Program-made: the position numbers and the translations under genes
Assembly: GCA_026989495.1 (NCBI GenBank)
Contig: JALSJE010000140.1
Span: 1 to 37,640, forward strand
Origin: Gammaproteobacteria bacterium
GTDB lineage: Bacteria; Pseudomonadota; Gammaproteobacteria; S144-34
Direction: 5' to 3'
DNA length: 37,640 bases
Part shown: in pieces, positions 17,752 through 25,961 of the stretch
How the letters are laid out: the number at the start of each line of letters is the position of its first letter
How positions within the stretch are numbered: the stretch's first letter is position 1
Notes under the pieces: model-generated
What the model was told of the DNA's origin: nothing
Database searches by the model: none
The model's input: the letters and a program-made list of their open reading frames with translations, nothing else

Positions 17752-19005
17752 GTGGCGCGCGAGACCTTCGACGCGGCGGTGGTCGGCGGCGGCCCGGTGG
17801 GCGGCAGCCTCGCGCTGGCGCTCGCCGCCGCCGGGATGCGCGTGGCCCTGGTGGGGCCGCGTCCGGCCGGGGCGCCGGAGGCCGCGGCAAGGGGCGAGGC
17901 GGACTACGACCTGCGCGTGCTGGCGTTGACGCGCGCCTCCGAGCGCATCCTGCACCACCTCGGGCTGTGGGAGGGCATCCGGTCCGGCCGCCACGGGCGC
18001 TTCCGCCGCATGGAGGTCTGGGACGCGACGAGCCCCGCGCGCGTCGCCTTCGATGCCGACACGCTCGGCGAGCCCGTGCTGGGCTGGACGGTGGAGCAGT
18101 CCCGCATCGTCGAGGTCCTGTGGCAGCGGCTGGAGGCCGAGGCCGCGGCCGGACGGATCGCGCTCGTGCCCGCGCGCGTGGCCTCGCTCGTCCAGGACGG
18201 GCACGGCGCCACGCTCACCCTCGACGACGGCGTGCGGGTGGCGGCCCGGATCGTGGCGGCCGCCGATGGCGCGGGCTCGCGCGTGCGTGAGCTCGCGGGC
18301 ATCCCGGTGCGCGGCGGCCCCTACGGGCAGCGCGCCGTGGTCGCGACGGTGGTCACCGAGCGGCCGCACCGCCTCACCGCCTGGCAGCGCTTCCTGCCGG
18401 ACGGCCCGCTCGCCCTCCTGCCCCTCGACGACCTGCACCGTGTGAGCATCGTCTGGAGCACGCGTCCCGAGCACGCCGACGCCCTGCTCGATCAGGACCC
18501 CGAGGCCTTCGGCGGCGCCGTCACCGAGGCCTCGGAGGCGCGCCTCGGCGCGGCCCGGCTCGAGGGGCCGCGCGCCGCCTATGCCCTGCGGCACCAGCAT
18601 GCGCGCGACTACGTGGCCGGGCGCGTGGCCCTGGTGGGCGATGCCGCGCACGTGATCCACCCGCTCGCGGGGCAGGGCTTCAACCTGGGGCTGCTGGACG
18701 CGGCCTGCCTCGCCGAGTGCGTGCAGACGGCCTGGCGCGCGCAGCGCGATCCCGGCGCGGCGTGGGCGCTCGCGCGCTACCAGCGCTGGCGCCGGGGCGA
18801 GAATCTGGCCATGGGCCTTGCGATGGACGCCTTCAAGCGCGCCTTCGAGGCACGTGCGCTCCCGGCGCGGGTCGCCCGTTCGCTCGCTTTTGCCGTGGCC
18901 GGCCGCTGTGCCCCCCTGCGCCATGCCCTCATGCGCCGCGCCATGGGGCTCGAGGGCGACCTGCCGGAGATGGCGCGCGTGCGCTGTCTGGAGGCCGGCG
19001 CGTGA
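17752..19005 (+). CDS. ubiI: UbiI/VisC-type ubiquinone hydroxylase
   Basis: This 417-residue FAD monooxygenase is a paralogue of the preceding gene. VVGGGPVGGSLALALAAAG opens the Rossmann fold, DYDLRVLALTRASERILHHLG is the characteristic N-terminal segment, and VGDAAHVIHPLAGQGFNLGLLDAACLAE is the FAD motif. UbiI hydroxylates C5 in ubiquinone synthesis; a UbiF-like role cannot be excluded by sequence alone. The start is the GTG at 17752, 8 nt after ubiH. The end overlaps the channel gene by 4 nt (GTGA). Confidence 0.88.
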   Translation: MARETFDAAVVGGGPVGGSLALALAAAGMRVALVGPRPAGAPEAAARGEADYDLRVLALTRASERILHHLGLWEGIRSGRHGRFRRMEVWDATSPARVAFDADTLGEPVLGWTVEQSRIVEVLWQRLEAEAAAGRIALVPARVASLVQDGHGATLTLDDGVRVAARIVAAADGAGSRVRELAGIPVRGGPYGQRAVVATVVTERPHRLTAWQRFLPDGPLALLPLDDLHRVSIVWSTRPEHADALLDQDPEAFGGAVTEASEARLGAARLEGPRAAYALRHQHARDYVAGRVALVGDAAHVIHPLAGQGFNLGLLDAACLAECVQTAWRAQRDPGAAWALARYQRWRRGENLAMGLAMDAFKRAFEARALPARVARSLAFAVAGRCAPLRHALMRRAMGLEGDLPEMARVRCLEAGA

Positions 19006-19799
19006 GGCGCCTGCGGCTCGGCCACCTCACGGGGCTGGCGGGCGTCTCGTCGCGAGAGCGGCCGGCCGCGCGCCGCTGGGCGGCACGCTTCGAGTGGCCC
19101 ATGATCGCGGTCGCGGTCTGGATCCCGGTGCAATGGTACCTGGAGCAGCGCGACGGCATCACGCCCGCGGTGAGCCGCATGGGCGACTGGCTCGTGTGGC
19201 TCGTGTTCGTGGTCGAGACCACGGTGCTCACCGCGCTCGTGCGCGACCGCCGCCGCTACCTGCTCGGCAACTGGATGAACCTCGCCATCATCGCCCTGGG
19301 GGTGCCCCTGCTGTGGGGCGAGACCCCGCTCGCCGGCGCCCTGCGCGGCCTGCGCCTGCTGCTGCTGGTGGGCCTGTTCGCGCGGCTGTCGCGCAGCGTG
19401 CGGGCGGTGCTGGCGCGCAACCGCCTGGGGCCCACGCTCGTCTTCTCGGCCGTGGTGCTGACGCTGGCGGGGGTGCTCATCTCGGGGGTGGACCCGGCCA
19501 TCGGCTCGCCCTGGGACGGCATCTGGTGGGCCTGGGTCACGGTCACCACCGTGGGCTATGGCGACGTGGTGCCCTCCACCCCCGCGGGCCGCGTCATCGC
19601 CTCGCTCGTGATGCTGCTGGGGCTGGGGCTCTTCGCCCTGCTGGCGGCCAATGTCTCGGCCTTCCTCATCGGGCGCGACGTGCACAAGGTCGAGCGCGAG
19701 GAGTCGGACCTGCGCACGCGCCTCGAGGCCATCGAGGCGCGGCTCGAGCGCATAGAGCAGGCGCTGGCGCGCGGCCGTGGCGGCCGCGACGGGGACTGA
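19002..19799 (+). CDS. Voltage-gated-like K+ channel
   Basis: This 265-residue six-helix channel has a Kv-like layout: helices from about 34 onward, an S4-like arginine series (RGLRLLLLVGLFARLSRSVRAVLARNR, about 115-141), a pore helix and the K+ selectivity filter TVGYGD at about 183-188. The S6 helix is followed by a charged C-terminal coiled coil (DLRTRLEAIEARLERIEQAL). It starts with GTG overlapping the ubiI stop. Coupling with the antiporter 3 nt downstream suggests shared control of monovalent-cation balance. Confidence 0.88.
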   Translation: MRRLRLGHLTGLAGVSSRERPAARRWAARFEWPMIAVAVWIPVQWYLEQRDGITPAVSRMGDWLVWLVFVVETTVLTALVRDRRRYLLGNWMNLAIIALGVPLLWGETPLAGALRGLRLLLLVGLFARLSRSVRAVLARNRLGPTLVFSAVVLTLAGVLISGVDPAIGSPWDGIWWAWVTVTTVGYGDVVPSTPAGRVIASLVMLLGLGLFALLAANVSAFLIGRDVHKVEREESDLRTRLEAIEARLERIEQALARGRGGRDGD

Positions 19800-19802
19800 G
19801 GG

Positions 19803-21050
19803 ATGGGGCTGCTGGACCTGGCTGCGGCCCTGCTCTCGCTCACGGCGCTCTTCGCCTGGATCAACCAGCGCTGGATCGGCCTGCCCACGCCTGTCGGCGT
19901 GATGCTGGTGGCGCTGGCCGCCTCCTTCGGGCTCATGGCGGCCGAGGCCCTGGGCGCGGCGGCGGTGGGGGAGGCCGCGCGCGCCCTGGTGGCGCGCGTG
20001 GACTTCGGCGAGGCCCTGCTGCACGGGATGCTGAGCTTCCTGCTCTTCGCCGGCGCCCTGCACGTGAACCTGGAGGACCTCGCGCGCCAGAAGCGCCTCA
20101 TCGGGCTGCTCGCCACCATCGGGCTGCTGGTCTCCACCGCCATCGTGGGGCTCGGGAGCTGGCTGCTGCTCGGCTGGATGGGGCTGGCGCTGCCGCTGGT
20201 CCACTGCCTGGTCTTCGGAGCCCTCATCTCGCCCACGGACCCCGTCGCCGTCCTGGGCATCCTGCGCCGCGCGGGCGCGCCGCCCAGCCTGGAGACCAAG
20301 GTCGTGGGGGAGTCCCTGTTCAACGACGGCGTCGCCGTGGTGCTGTTCCTGGTGCTGGCGGGGCTCGCCGCCGGCCGCACCGAGCCGGACGCGGGCGCCA
20401 TCGCGGCGCTGCTGCTGCAGGAGGCGGTGGGCGGGGCGCTCTTCGGCATCGCCCTGGGCTGGATCGTCTACCGCATGCTGCGCGCGGTGGACAGCTACGA
20501 GGTCGAGATCCTGCTCACCCTGGCGCTGGTCACGGGTGGCTACGCCCTGGCGGATGCGCTGCACCTGTCCGGCCCCATCGCCATCGTGGCCGCGGGGCTG
20601 CTCATCGGCAATCACGGGCGGCTGCTCGCCATGTCGGAGCGCACGCGCGCGCATCTGGATACCTTCTGGTCCCTGCTCGACGAGCTGCTCAATGCGCTCC
20701 TGTTCGTGCTCATGGGGCTGGAGGTGATGGTGATCAGCCTCGAGGCGGGCCCCGTCGCCGCCGGGGTGCTCATGATCCCGCTGGTGCTGCTCGCACGCCT
20801 CATGAGCGTGGGCCTGCCGGTGGCCGTGCTCCGGCCTCTGCGCCGCTTCAGCCCCGGCGCGGTGCGCGTGCTCACCTGGGGCGGGCTGCGCGGCGGCGTC
20901 TCCATCGCGCTCGCGCTCTCGCTGCCGCCCGGCCCCGAACGGGACCTGATCGTGACCCTCACCTACGTGGTGGTGGTGTTCTCGGTGCTGGTGCAGGGGC
21001 TCACCATCGGTCCCGTCGTGCGCGCGCTGACGAAGGGGAGTGGCAGGTAG
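19803..21050 (+). CDS. Na+/H+ (K+/H+) antiporter, CPA1/NhaP type
   Basis: This 415-residue protein has about 12 membrane segments. Family signatures are ISPTDPVAVLGILR and VGESLFNDGVAVVLF, which hold the acidic ion-binding residues, and WGGLRGGVSIALALSLP near the C-terminus. It exchanges cytoplasmic Na+ or K+ for protons; the ion preference cannot be read. It begins 3 nt after the channel gene and is last in the ygfB operon, ending 40 nt before a convergent methyltransferase gene. No terminator hairpin is obvious in that gap. Confidence 0.9.
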   Translation: MGLLDLAAALLSLTALFAWINQRWIGLPTPVGVMLVALAASFGLMAAEALGAAAVGEAARALVARVDFGEALLHGMLSFLLFAGALHVNLEDLARQKRLIGLLATIGLLVSTAIVGLGSWLLLGWMGLALPLVHCLVFGALISPTDPVAVLGILRRAGAPPSLETKVVGESLFNDGVAVVLFLVLAGLAAGRTEPDAGAIAALLLQEAVGGALFGIALGWIVYRMLRAVDSYEVEILLTLALVTGGYALADALHLSGPIAIVAAGLLIGNHGRLLAMSERTRAHLDTFWSLLDELLNALLFVLMGLEVMVISLEAGPVAAGVLMIPLVLLARLMSVGLPVAVLRPLRRFSPGAVRVLTWGGLRGGVSIALALSLPPGPERDLIVTLTYVVVVFSVLVQGLTIGPVVRALTKGSGR

Positions 21051-21090
21051 CAAGGAGGGGTATCTGGACCTGTCCGGGCCGACCGCCTCT

Positions 21091-21723
21091 CTACGGTGCG
21101 TTCCCGCGGCGTGCGACCAGCCGCAGCACGGCGGAGGGGCCACGGTGCCATCGCCCCTCGGCCAGCTCCGTTTCCACGCGCTCCAGCCGCTCGATCGCAA
21201 GGCCAGCGAAATCCTCGGCCAGCATCGCCTCGGTGTAGAGCAACGCCTCGCCGGGTGGTCCGCCGATGGTGCCGCGCTCGCGGCGCAGGCGCTCGTGGTC
21301 GCGGTCGAAGGCCTCCAGCACCAGCAGCCCGCCGGGCCGCAGCGCCGCCGCCCAGGCCCGGTGCGCCGCCGCGCGCACCTCGGGCGGCAGGTGCACGTAG
21401 ATGGCCACCACCGCGTCGAAGGCACCCGCGCGCCACGGCGGCCGGGTGACGTCGGCACACACGGCATGCAGGCGCGCTTCGGACCCGCGATCGAGGGCGA
21501 GCTTCCACGCCTTGCGCAGCCCCACGAGCGAGCGGTCCACGGAGAGCGCCTCGCAGCCGCGCGCGGCGAGCCAGGCGCCGTTGCGCCCCTCGCCGTCACC
21601 TGGCAGCAGCACGCGCATGCCAGGCCGGAAGCGCGGGGCGAGGCTGGCGAGGAAGGCGTTGGGCTCGGTGCCGTAGCCGTAGCCCGGCTCGGCGTACCGA
21701 TCGTCCCAGAAGCGGGGATCCAT
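21091..21723 (-). CDS. SAM-dependent methyltransferase (TehB-like)
   Basis: This 210-residue class I methyltransferase opens with MDPRFWDDRYAEPGYGYGTEPNAFLA, then the SAM-binding LLPGDGEGRNGAWLAARGCEALSVDRS, AGAFDAVVAIYVHLPPE and ALRPGGLLVLEAFDRD. This resembles small TehB or tellurite-resistance-type methyltransferases; the substrate is unknown. The track start at 21759 is rejected: it lies within the -35 (21754-21759), and the ATG at 21723 is only 7 nt after the -10, which makes the message leaderless. The segment between the two starts has no family homology. Confidence 0.8.
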   Translation of the reverse strand: MDPRFWDDRYAEPGYGYGTEPNAFLASLAPRFRPGMRVLLPGDGEGRNGAWLAARGCEALSVDRSLVGLRKAWKLALDRGSEARLHAVCADVTRPPWRAGAFDAVVAIYVHLPPEVRAAAHRAWAAALRPGGLLVLEAFDRDHERLRRERGTIGGPPGEALLYTEAMLAEDFAGLAIERLERVETELAEGRWHRGPSAVLRLVARRGNAP

Positions 21724-21730
21724 GGCGGGC

Positions 21731-21759
21731 AGCATAGGGGCTGGCGCAGGCGGTGCCAA
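21731..21759 (-). promoter_or_regulatory. Promoter of the methyltransferase gene
   Basis: On the minus strand TTGGCA (21759-21754) and TATGCT (21736-21731) are spaced by exactly 17 nt. The ATG begins 7 nt after the -10, so the expected +1 is the A of the start codon. Confidence 0.65.
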
Positions 21760-21778
21760 GCCTGCGGCACTGCGTCCG

Positions 21779-22321
21779 TCAGCGCTTGACCGGCCGTTTA
21801 CGCAGCTTGCGCTGGAGGGTGCGCCGGTGCATGCCGAGCGCGCGCGCGGCAGCCGAGATGTTGCCGCCGTGCTCGGCCAGCACGCGTTCGATGTGCTCCC
21901 ACTCCAGCCGGCGCACCGACATGGGCCGCTCCGGAGGGGGCACGTCCGGATCGGGCTCGGCGCGCGCGAAGGCGCGCAGCACGTCGTCGGGCTCCGTGGG
22001 CTTGGTAAGGTACTGGATGGCGCCCAGCTTGATGGCCTCCACGGCAGTGGCGATGCTCGCGTAGCCGGTCAGCACCACGATGCGCATGTCCGGGTGCCGC
22101 GCGCGCAGGGCGGCCACCACGTGCAGGCCCGAGTCCTGGCCGAGGCGCAGGTCCACCAGCGCCGCGTCGCACCCGTCCGACGCGGCGCCTGCCGCCGCCG
22201 CATCATGCGCCACCGCCACCTCCACCCCGCGCCGCGTGAGCGCCCGGGCCATGGCGGCGCAGAAGGCCTCGTCATCGTCCACCAGGAGCAGCCGCCGGGG
22301 TGCCGTCTCCGTCTCGCGCAT
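21779..22321 (-). CDS. regA: RegA/PrrA/ActR-type response regulator
   Basis: This 180-residue redox response regulator has a receiver domain with VDDDEAF, phospho-acceptor D57 in ALVDLRLG and a switch lysine in YLTKP. An acidic/proline hinge (PDPDVPPPERP) leads to a Fis-type helix-turn-helix, WEHIERVLAEHGGNISAAARALGMHRRTLQRKL, which is nearly invariant in the RegA family. It controls respiratory and energy-metabolism genes in response to quinone redox state. The gaggag site and ATG lie within the end of regB, a 50-nt overlap. Confidence 0.93.
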   Translation of the reverse strand: MRETETAPRRLLLVDDDEAFCAAMARALTRRGVEVAVAHDAAAAGAASDGCDAALVDLRLGQDSGLHVVAALRARHPDMRIVVLTGYASIATAVEAIKLGAIQYLTKPTEPDDVLRAFARAEPDPDVPPPERPMSVRRLEWEHIERVLAEHGGNISAAARALGMHRRTLQRKLRKRPVKR

Positions 22322-23594
22322 GGTCCGTCTCCTCGCGGAAGGGATCGAGGGGCAGGATGATGCGGGTCACGAGGCCGCCGCCCCGGCGGTCCTCCAGGCG
22401 CACGCTCCCGCCGAAGCGCTCCACCACGCGGTGCGCCAGGAACAGGCCCAGCCCCAGGCCACCGGGCTTGCCCGACCACGGCTCGCGCCCGGCGCGTGAG
22501 CGGGCCTCACCCGCCAGCCCCGGGCCGCGGTCGCGTACCTCGACGCGCAGGGCCTCGGCGTCCCAGGCCGCGGCGATCTCGACCTCGCCGGGCGAGGCGT
22601 CGGCGGCGTTGTCCAGGATGGAGCCCAGGGCCTGGGCGAGCGTGCGGTCGGCCAGCACCCGCGGGGCGGGGCGCTCGCCCGCGAGCCGCAGCGGCGGCGC
22701 GGGCATCCGCCGGCGCCGCGCCCAGGCCTCCACCAGCCCGTGCAGCCAGGCGTCCACGGGCTCGGCGCGCCCGCCCGCGAGCGGGGCCTCGCCCGCGGCG
22801 GCGGAGAGGTCGGCGAGCGTGGCCTTGCAGCGCGCGAGCTGGGTGCGCAGCTCGCGGGCCACGGCGGCGCGTTCCGGATCGGCGGCGCAGGCCTCTTCGA
22901 GCTCGGCGGCGAGCAGCGCGGCGGTGTTGAGCGGTGTGCCCAGCTCGTGGGCGGTGCCGGCCGCGAGCGTCGCCACGGCCAGCAGGCGCTCGTCGCGCAG
23001 GGCCTGCTCGCGGGCGGCGGCGAGCTCGCGCTCGCGCTCGCGCAGGCTCCGCCCGAGGCGGGTGGCGAACCAGGCGATGAGCGCCGCGGTGACCACGAAA
23101 CCGGTCCACATGCCCACCACGTGCAGGCCGAAGGCCTGGTCGCCGTGGCCCGCCATCCCCGGCAGCGGCACGTACCAGCGCAGCAGCAGGGCGTAGGCAG
23201 CCGCGGCCACACCCGCGAGCGTCCAGGTGTCGCGCTCCGGGAGCAGGGTGGCCGAGAGCGCGATGGGCACCAGGAAGAGCATGGTGAAGGGGTTGGTGGC
23301 CCCGCCGGTGAAGTGGAGCAGGCCTGCGAGCACCAGGATGTCGAAGGCGAGCTGGGCGAGCACCTCCCTGGCCGAGGGCTGGCGGATGCGGCGCGCGCGC
23401 CGGAGGGTGAGCGCGTTGAAGGCCGCGCTGGTGGCGAGGAGCGCCGCCAGCGGGCCCAGGGGCAGCCCCGGGCCGAGCAGGAGCGCTGCGGCCGCCACGG
23501 CGGCGGCCTGCCCGCCGAGCGCGAGCCAGCGCAGGTGGGCGAGCCGGCGCAGGGCATCGGCAGGGGGGGCGGGGATGTCGGCGGCGGTCGGCAT
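22272..23594 (-). CDS. regB: RegB/PrrB/ActS-type redox sensor kinase
   Basis: This 440-residue membrane histidine kinase has about six N-terminal helices (25-180). They include GGATNPF at 97-103, the quinone-sensing heptapeptide of RegB. The H-box is AAGTAHELGTPLN with H216. C256 in LARCKATL sits where RegB carries its redox-active cysteine. The ATP-binding domain has ILDNAADASP, VRDRGPGL and KPGGLGLGLFLAHRVVERFGGS. It overlaps regA and is divergent from an outer-membrane protein gene. A TACAAT lies 6 nt upstream of the ATG. Confidence 0.93.
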   Translation of the reverse strand: MPTAADIPAPPADALRRLAHLRWLALGGQAAAVAAAALLLGPGLPLGPLAALLATSAAFNALTLRRARRIRQPSAREVLAQLAFDILVLAGLLHFTGGATNPFTMLFLVPIALSATLLPERDTWTLAGVAAAAYALLLRWYVPLPGMAGHGDQAFGLHVVGMWTGFVVTAALIAWFATRLGRSLRERERELAAAREQALRDERLLAVATLAAGTAHELGTPLNTAALLAAELEEACAADPERAAVARELRTQLARCKATLADLSAAAGEAPLAGGRAEPVDAWLHGLVEAWARRRRMPAPPLRLAGERPAPRVLADRTLAQALGSILDNAADASPGEVEIAAAWDAEALRVEVRDRGPGLAGEARSRAGREPWSGKPGGLGLGLFLAHRVVERFGGSVRLEDRRGGGLVTRIILPLDPFREETDHARDGDGTPAAAPGGR

Positions 23595-23600
23595 GTCCGG

Positions 23601-23606
23601 ATTGTA
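23601..23606 (-). promoter_or_regulatory. -10-like TACAAT just before regB
   Basis: TACAAT occupies 23606-23601 on the minus strand, 6 nt before the regB ATG at 23594. There is no recognisable -35. If used, the regB-regA message is leaderless and may need an activator. Confidence 0.4.
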
Positions 23607-23686
23607 GTGGTCGCGAGGCCTCGGCCGCGGGCGGCCCGTGAGCGTTCTCCGCTAGCAAATTCTATGCGTGGCAGGGAGGCAGCGGG

Positions 23687-23718
23687 TGCGGCATCTTGCC
23701 GCGCGGCAACGTGCCGCA
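23687..23718. promoter_or_regulatory. 32-bp nested palindrome, candidate RegA or other operator
   Basis: A perfect palindrome ttgccgcgcggcaa (23696-23709) is nested concentrically in outer arms tgcggca (23687-23693) / tgccgca (23712-23718). It lies about 52 bp upstream of the predicted start of the outer-membrane protein gene, an activator position. Repeated GCGGC/GCCGC half-sites are reminiscent of the GC-rich, loosely defined RegA/PrrA sites. Assignment to RegA is inference from the adjacent regulator genes. Confidence 0.5.
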
Positions 23719-23742
23719 TTCCCACCTCCTCCGGCCCCTCCC

Positions 23743-23748
23743 TATGCT
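23743..23748 (+). promoter_or_regulatory. -10 of the outer-membrane protein operon
   Basis: TATGCT at 23743-23748 is 29 nt before the ATG at 23778. The -35 position (about 23719-23725, ttccca) is weak and abuts the nested palindrome, as expected for an activator-dependent promoter. Confidence 0.45.
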
Positions 23749-23777
23749 CCCGCCGGGGAGCCGAAGGGGAGGTGACC

Positions 23778-24926
23778 ATGCGCAAGCTCAAGCATGCCCT
23801 GGCACTCGCGGCCATCCTGGCCGCGCCGGGCGCGCAGGCCTACGTGGGCCTGTGCTGCGGCAAGTGCGGCGGCAACATGCCGCTCAACATCCCGGGCGGC
23901 GGCGTGCCCGAGACCTACGAGTTCCGCCTCAAGCTGAGCCCCATGCGCATGCGCATGGAGGGGCTGCGCGACGGGACGTCATCGGTGGCGCCGTCCGCGC
24001 TCCTCGGCATGCCCGCCATGGGCTACTACATGGCCGTGCCCACCGCCATGGACATGGACATGCTGCACCTGGCGGTGGGCTACAGCGCGAGCGACGACTG
24101 GTTCGTGGGCGCGATGCTGATGTGGAAGCGCAACCGCATGGCCATGCGCTTCAACGGCATGATGGCCGCCTCCACGGGCGTGCCGGGCTTCACCATGCGT
24201 TCCGAGGGGCTGGGCGACGTCATGCTCATGCTCAAGCGGCGGCTGCACGCCGACGACCCCCTGATGCCCACGCGCCAGGCCTCGCTCCTGCTGGGCCTGA
24301 GCCTGCCCACGGGATCCATCGACGAGCGCAACGCCGACCACCCCGTCGCCTCCCGTCGCGACGAGCTGCTGCCCTACGGCATGCAGCTCGGGTCGGGCAC
24401 CGTGGATCCCACCCTCGGCCTGCTGCTGCAGGGTTCGCGCTCGCCCTGGTGGTGGGGGGCCAACCTGACCTGGACCGCGCGCCTCTATGACAATGACCGC
24501 GGCTGGCGCCTGGGCGACGAGGCGCGCGTGGACCTCTACCTCATGCGCCAGTTCCGCTACGACCTGGTGGGCGAGCTGCAGCTCAACGCGCGCTGGCAGG
24601 GCCGCATCCGGGGCGAGATGGACGAGGTGGCGGCGGGCACCTCGGGCCGGGCCACCGACGGCGACCCCACCTCGCCCTACGTCTCGCCCGCCTACGACCC
24701 GGACAACTACGGCGGGCGCACCCTCTACGCCACCCTGGGGCTGCAGTGGCAGCCGGTTCCGCTCCAGATCCTGAACCTCCAGCTCACGCTGCCGCTGTAC
24801 CGGGACCTCAACGGCCCCCAGCTCGAGACCGACTGGCAGGTGATGCTCACCTGGTACGCCGAGGTGCCCACCCGGCGCAGCATCCGCTACCGCCGCCGGC
24901 CTCCCGCGCCGGAGCTGGGCTTCTGA
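23778..24926 (+). CDS. Met-rich outer-membrane beta-barrel protein
   Basis: This 382-residue protein has a signal peptide ([21 protein letters not shown]). The mature N-terminus [22 protein letters not shown] carries a CCxxC cluster. Met-rich stretches follow ([39 protein letters not shown]), then alternating aromatic beta-strands ending with an aromatic C-terminal residue (ELGF). It resembles transporter-like barrels of the phenol-degradation MetA-pathway type. The Cys/Met clusters suggest binding of copper or another soft metal, which is inference. A strong ggggaggtg site precedes the ATG. A haem lipoprotein and a thioredoxin-like protein follow closely. Confidence 0.7.
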   Translation: MRKLKHALALAAILAAPGAQAYVGLCCGKCGGNMPLNIPGGGVPETYEFRLKLSPMRMRMEGLRDGTSSVAPSALLGMPAMGYYMAVPTAMDMDMLHLAVGYSASDDWFVGAMLMWKRNRMAMRFNGMMAASTGVPGFTMRSEGLGDVMLMLKRRLHADDPLMPTRQASLLLGLSLPTGSIDERNADHPVASRRDELLPYGMQLGSGTVDPTLGLLLQGSRSPWWWGANLTWTARLYDNDRGWRLGDEARVDLYLMRQFRYDLVGELQLNARWQGRIRGEMDEVAAGTSGRATDGDPTSPYVSPAYDPDNYGGRTLYATLGLQWQPVPLQILNLQLTLPLYRDLNGPQLETDWQVMLTWYAEVPTRRSIRYRRRPPAPELGF

Positions 24927-24940
24927 GGGAGGGTGTCGAG

Positions 24941-25228
24941 ATGAGGACGAGACCCATGCTGCCGGCCCTGGCTGCCTCGGCCGCGCTCGCCGGCTGCGCC
25001 GGCGCGCCCACGCCGCTGCCCGAGCCGGCCTCGGAAGGGGCGCGGCTGGTCGCAGCCCGCTGCGGCGCCTGCCACGCCGTCCCCCATCCGGCGCGCCTGC
25101 GCGCCACCGACTGGCCCGCCATGCTGGCGCTGATGGAGCGCCGCATGGGCGAGCGGGGGCTCGCGCCGCTTGCGGCGGACGAGCGCCGGGCGATCCTCGC
25201 CTATCTCCAGGCCCACGCACGCCCGTGA
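24941..25228 (+). CDS. Small c-type cytochrome lipoprotein
   Basis: This 95-residue precursor has a lipobox ALAGC at about 14-18, so it should be anchored to a membrane facing the periplasm. One haem motif, CGACH, is followed by [25 protein letters not shown], where a methionine may be the sixth ligand, and a C-terminal [13 protein letters not shown] helix typical of cytochrome c. The start at 24941 lies 14 nt after the outer-membrane protein stop; the longer track frame is out of register with homology. It overlaps the next gene by 4 nt. Confidence 0.8.
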   Translation: MRTRPMLPALAASAALAGCAGAPTPLPEPASEGARLVAARCGACHAVPHPARLRATDWPAMLALMERRMGERGLAPLAADERRAILAYLQAHARP

Positions 25229-25902
25229 GCCGCAGGCCCCGGCCCGCCAGGCGGCTCGCCGCGGTCCTGCTCGCGTGCGCCGTCCAGGGCGCGGCTGCCG
25301 CGACGGACCCCTTCGCCCGCCTGGACATCGAGCGGCCGCGCCGGCAGGTGGTGGCCCCGCCGCTCGCGCTCGAGACCCTGGACGGCGGGCGCGTCACGCT
25401 CGCCGCGCTGCGCGGCCGGCCGGTGCTGGTGCACTTCTGGGCCACCTGGTGCGGCCCCTGCCGCAAGGAGCTGCCGGCGCTGGCCGCCCTGGCCCGCGCG
25501 GCGGGCGGCGCGGACACGGGCGCGCGGAGCGCGCAGGTGCGGGGAGCGCCGCAGCGCCCGCAGGCGGGGCGGCCGGTCCCCGGCACTGCGGCCGAACCCC
25601 ACGGCACGAGGCCCAGCCCCGCCCCGGCGGGCGGAAGGGCTGTCGTCCTCGCGGTGGCGGTGGACCGCGACACGGCGGCGGTGCGAGCCTTCCTCCGGCG
25701 GCTCGGGCCGAAGGGGGCGGGCCTGCCTGTGCTCCTGGATCCCGATGGGACGGCGCGCCGGCGGTGGGCGGTGCGGGCGCTGCCCGTGACCTACCTCGTG
25801 GACGTGCGCGGCCGCATCGCCGGCCGTGCCGTCGGCGCCCGCCCCTGGGATGCTCCTGCGGCCCGCGCGCTCCTGCGCGCCCTCGCCTCCCCACCCCCCT
25901 GA
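25225..25902 (+). CDS. TlpA-like thiol:disulfide oxidoreductase with insert
   Basis: This 225-residue periplasmic thioredoxin-fold protein has an N-terminal signal segment, [37 protein letters not shown] with active-site C76/C79, and the cis-proline loop ALPVTYLVD. The class (TlpA/ResA) reduces cytochrome c or copper-protein thiols, fitting the haem lipoprotein it overlaps (GTG at 25225). Residues about 95-138 ([12 protein letters not shown]...PSPAPAGG) are a low-complexity insert between the active-site helix and the next strand ([10 protein letters not shown]), where family members have only a short turn. The insert coincides with a dispersed repeat. Confidence 0.85.
   Translation: MSRRPRPARRLAAVLLACAVQGAAAATDPFARLDIERPRRQVVAPPLALETLDGGRVTLAALRGRPVLVHFWATWCGPCRKELPALAALARAAGGADTGARSAQVRGAPQRPQAGRPVPGTAAEPHGTRPSPAPAGGRAVVLAVAVDRDTAAVRAFLRRLGPKGAGLPVLLDPDGTARRRWAVRALPVTYLVDVRGRIAGRAVGARPWDAPAARALLRALASPPP
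25501..25634 (+). repeat. R1-type repeat inside the tlpA-like gene (copy C)
   Basis: The 5' part shares 22 identical bases (25501-25522) with copy H at 14542-14563, plus agcgcccgcaggcg with copy A. The 3' part, ccccgccccggcgggcgg (25617-25634), is identical to the end of copy A at 29828-29845. The gene reads through it without frameshift, but in a different frame from that used at the gcvPB copy. Confidence 0.65.
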
Positions 25903-25922
25903 GTCCGGTATGGCGGAAAAAA

Positions 25923-25960
25923 CCGCCCCCGGGGCCGGTCCAAAACGGGCCCGGGGGCGG
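25923..25960 (+). terminator. GC hairpin between tlpA-like gene and gcv promoter
   Basis: Arms 25923-25936 and 25947-25960 pair at 13 of 14 positions (ccgcccccggg core) around a 10-nt loop. There is no T-tract. It lies 20 nt after the tlpA-like stop and covers the -35 region of the gcv promoter, so it may end the upstream operon or influence the promoter. Confidence 0.5.
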
Positions 25961-25961
25961 G

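Noticed and set aside
18777-21770. 997-residue minus-strand ORF
   Set aside because: It runs antisense through ubiI, the channel and the antiporter, and is Gln/Arg/His-rich without any domain except where it overlaps the methyltransferase region in another frame.
22272-22321. Frameshift between regB and regA
   Set aside because: The 50-nt overlap joins two complete proteins in different frames, each with its own start and stop.
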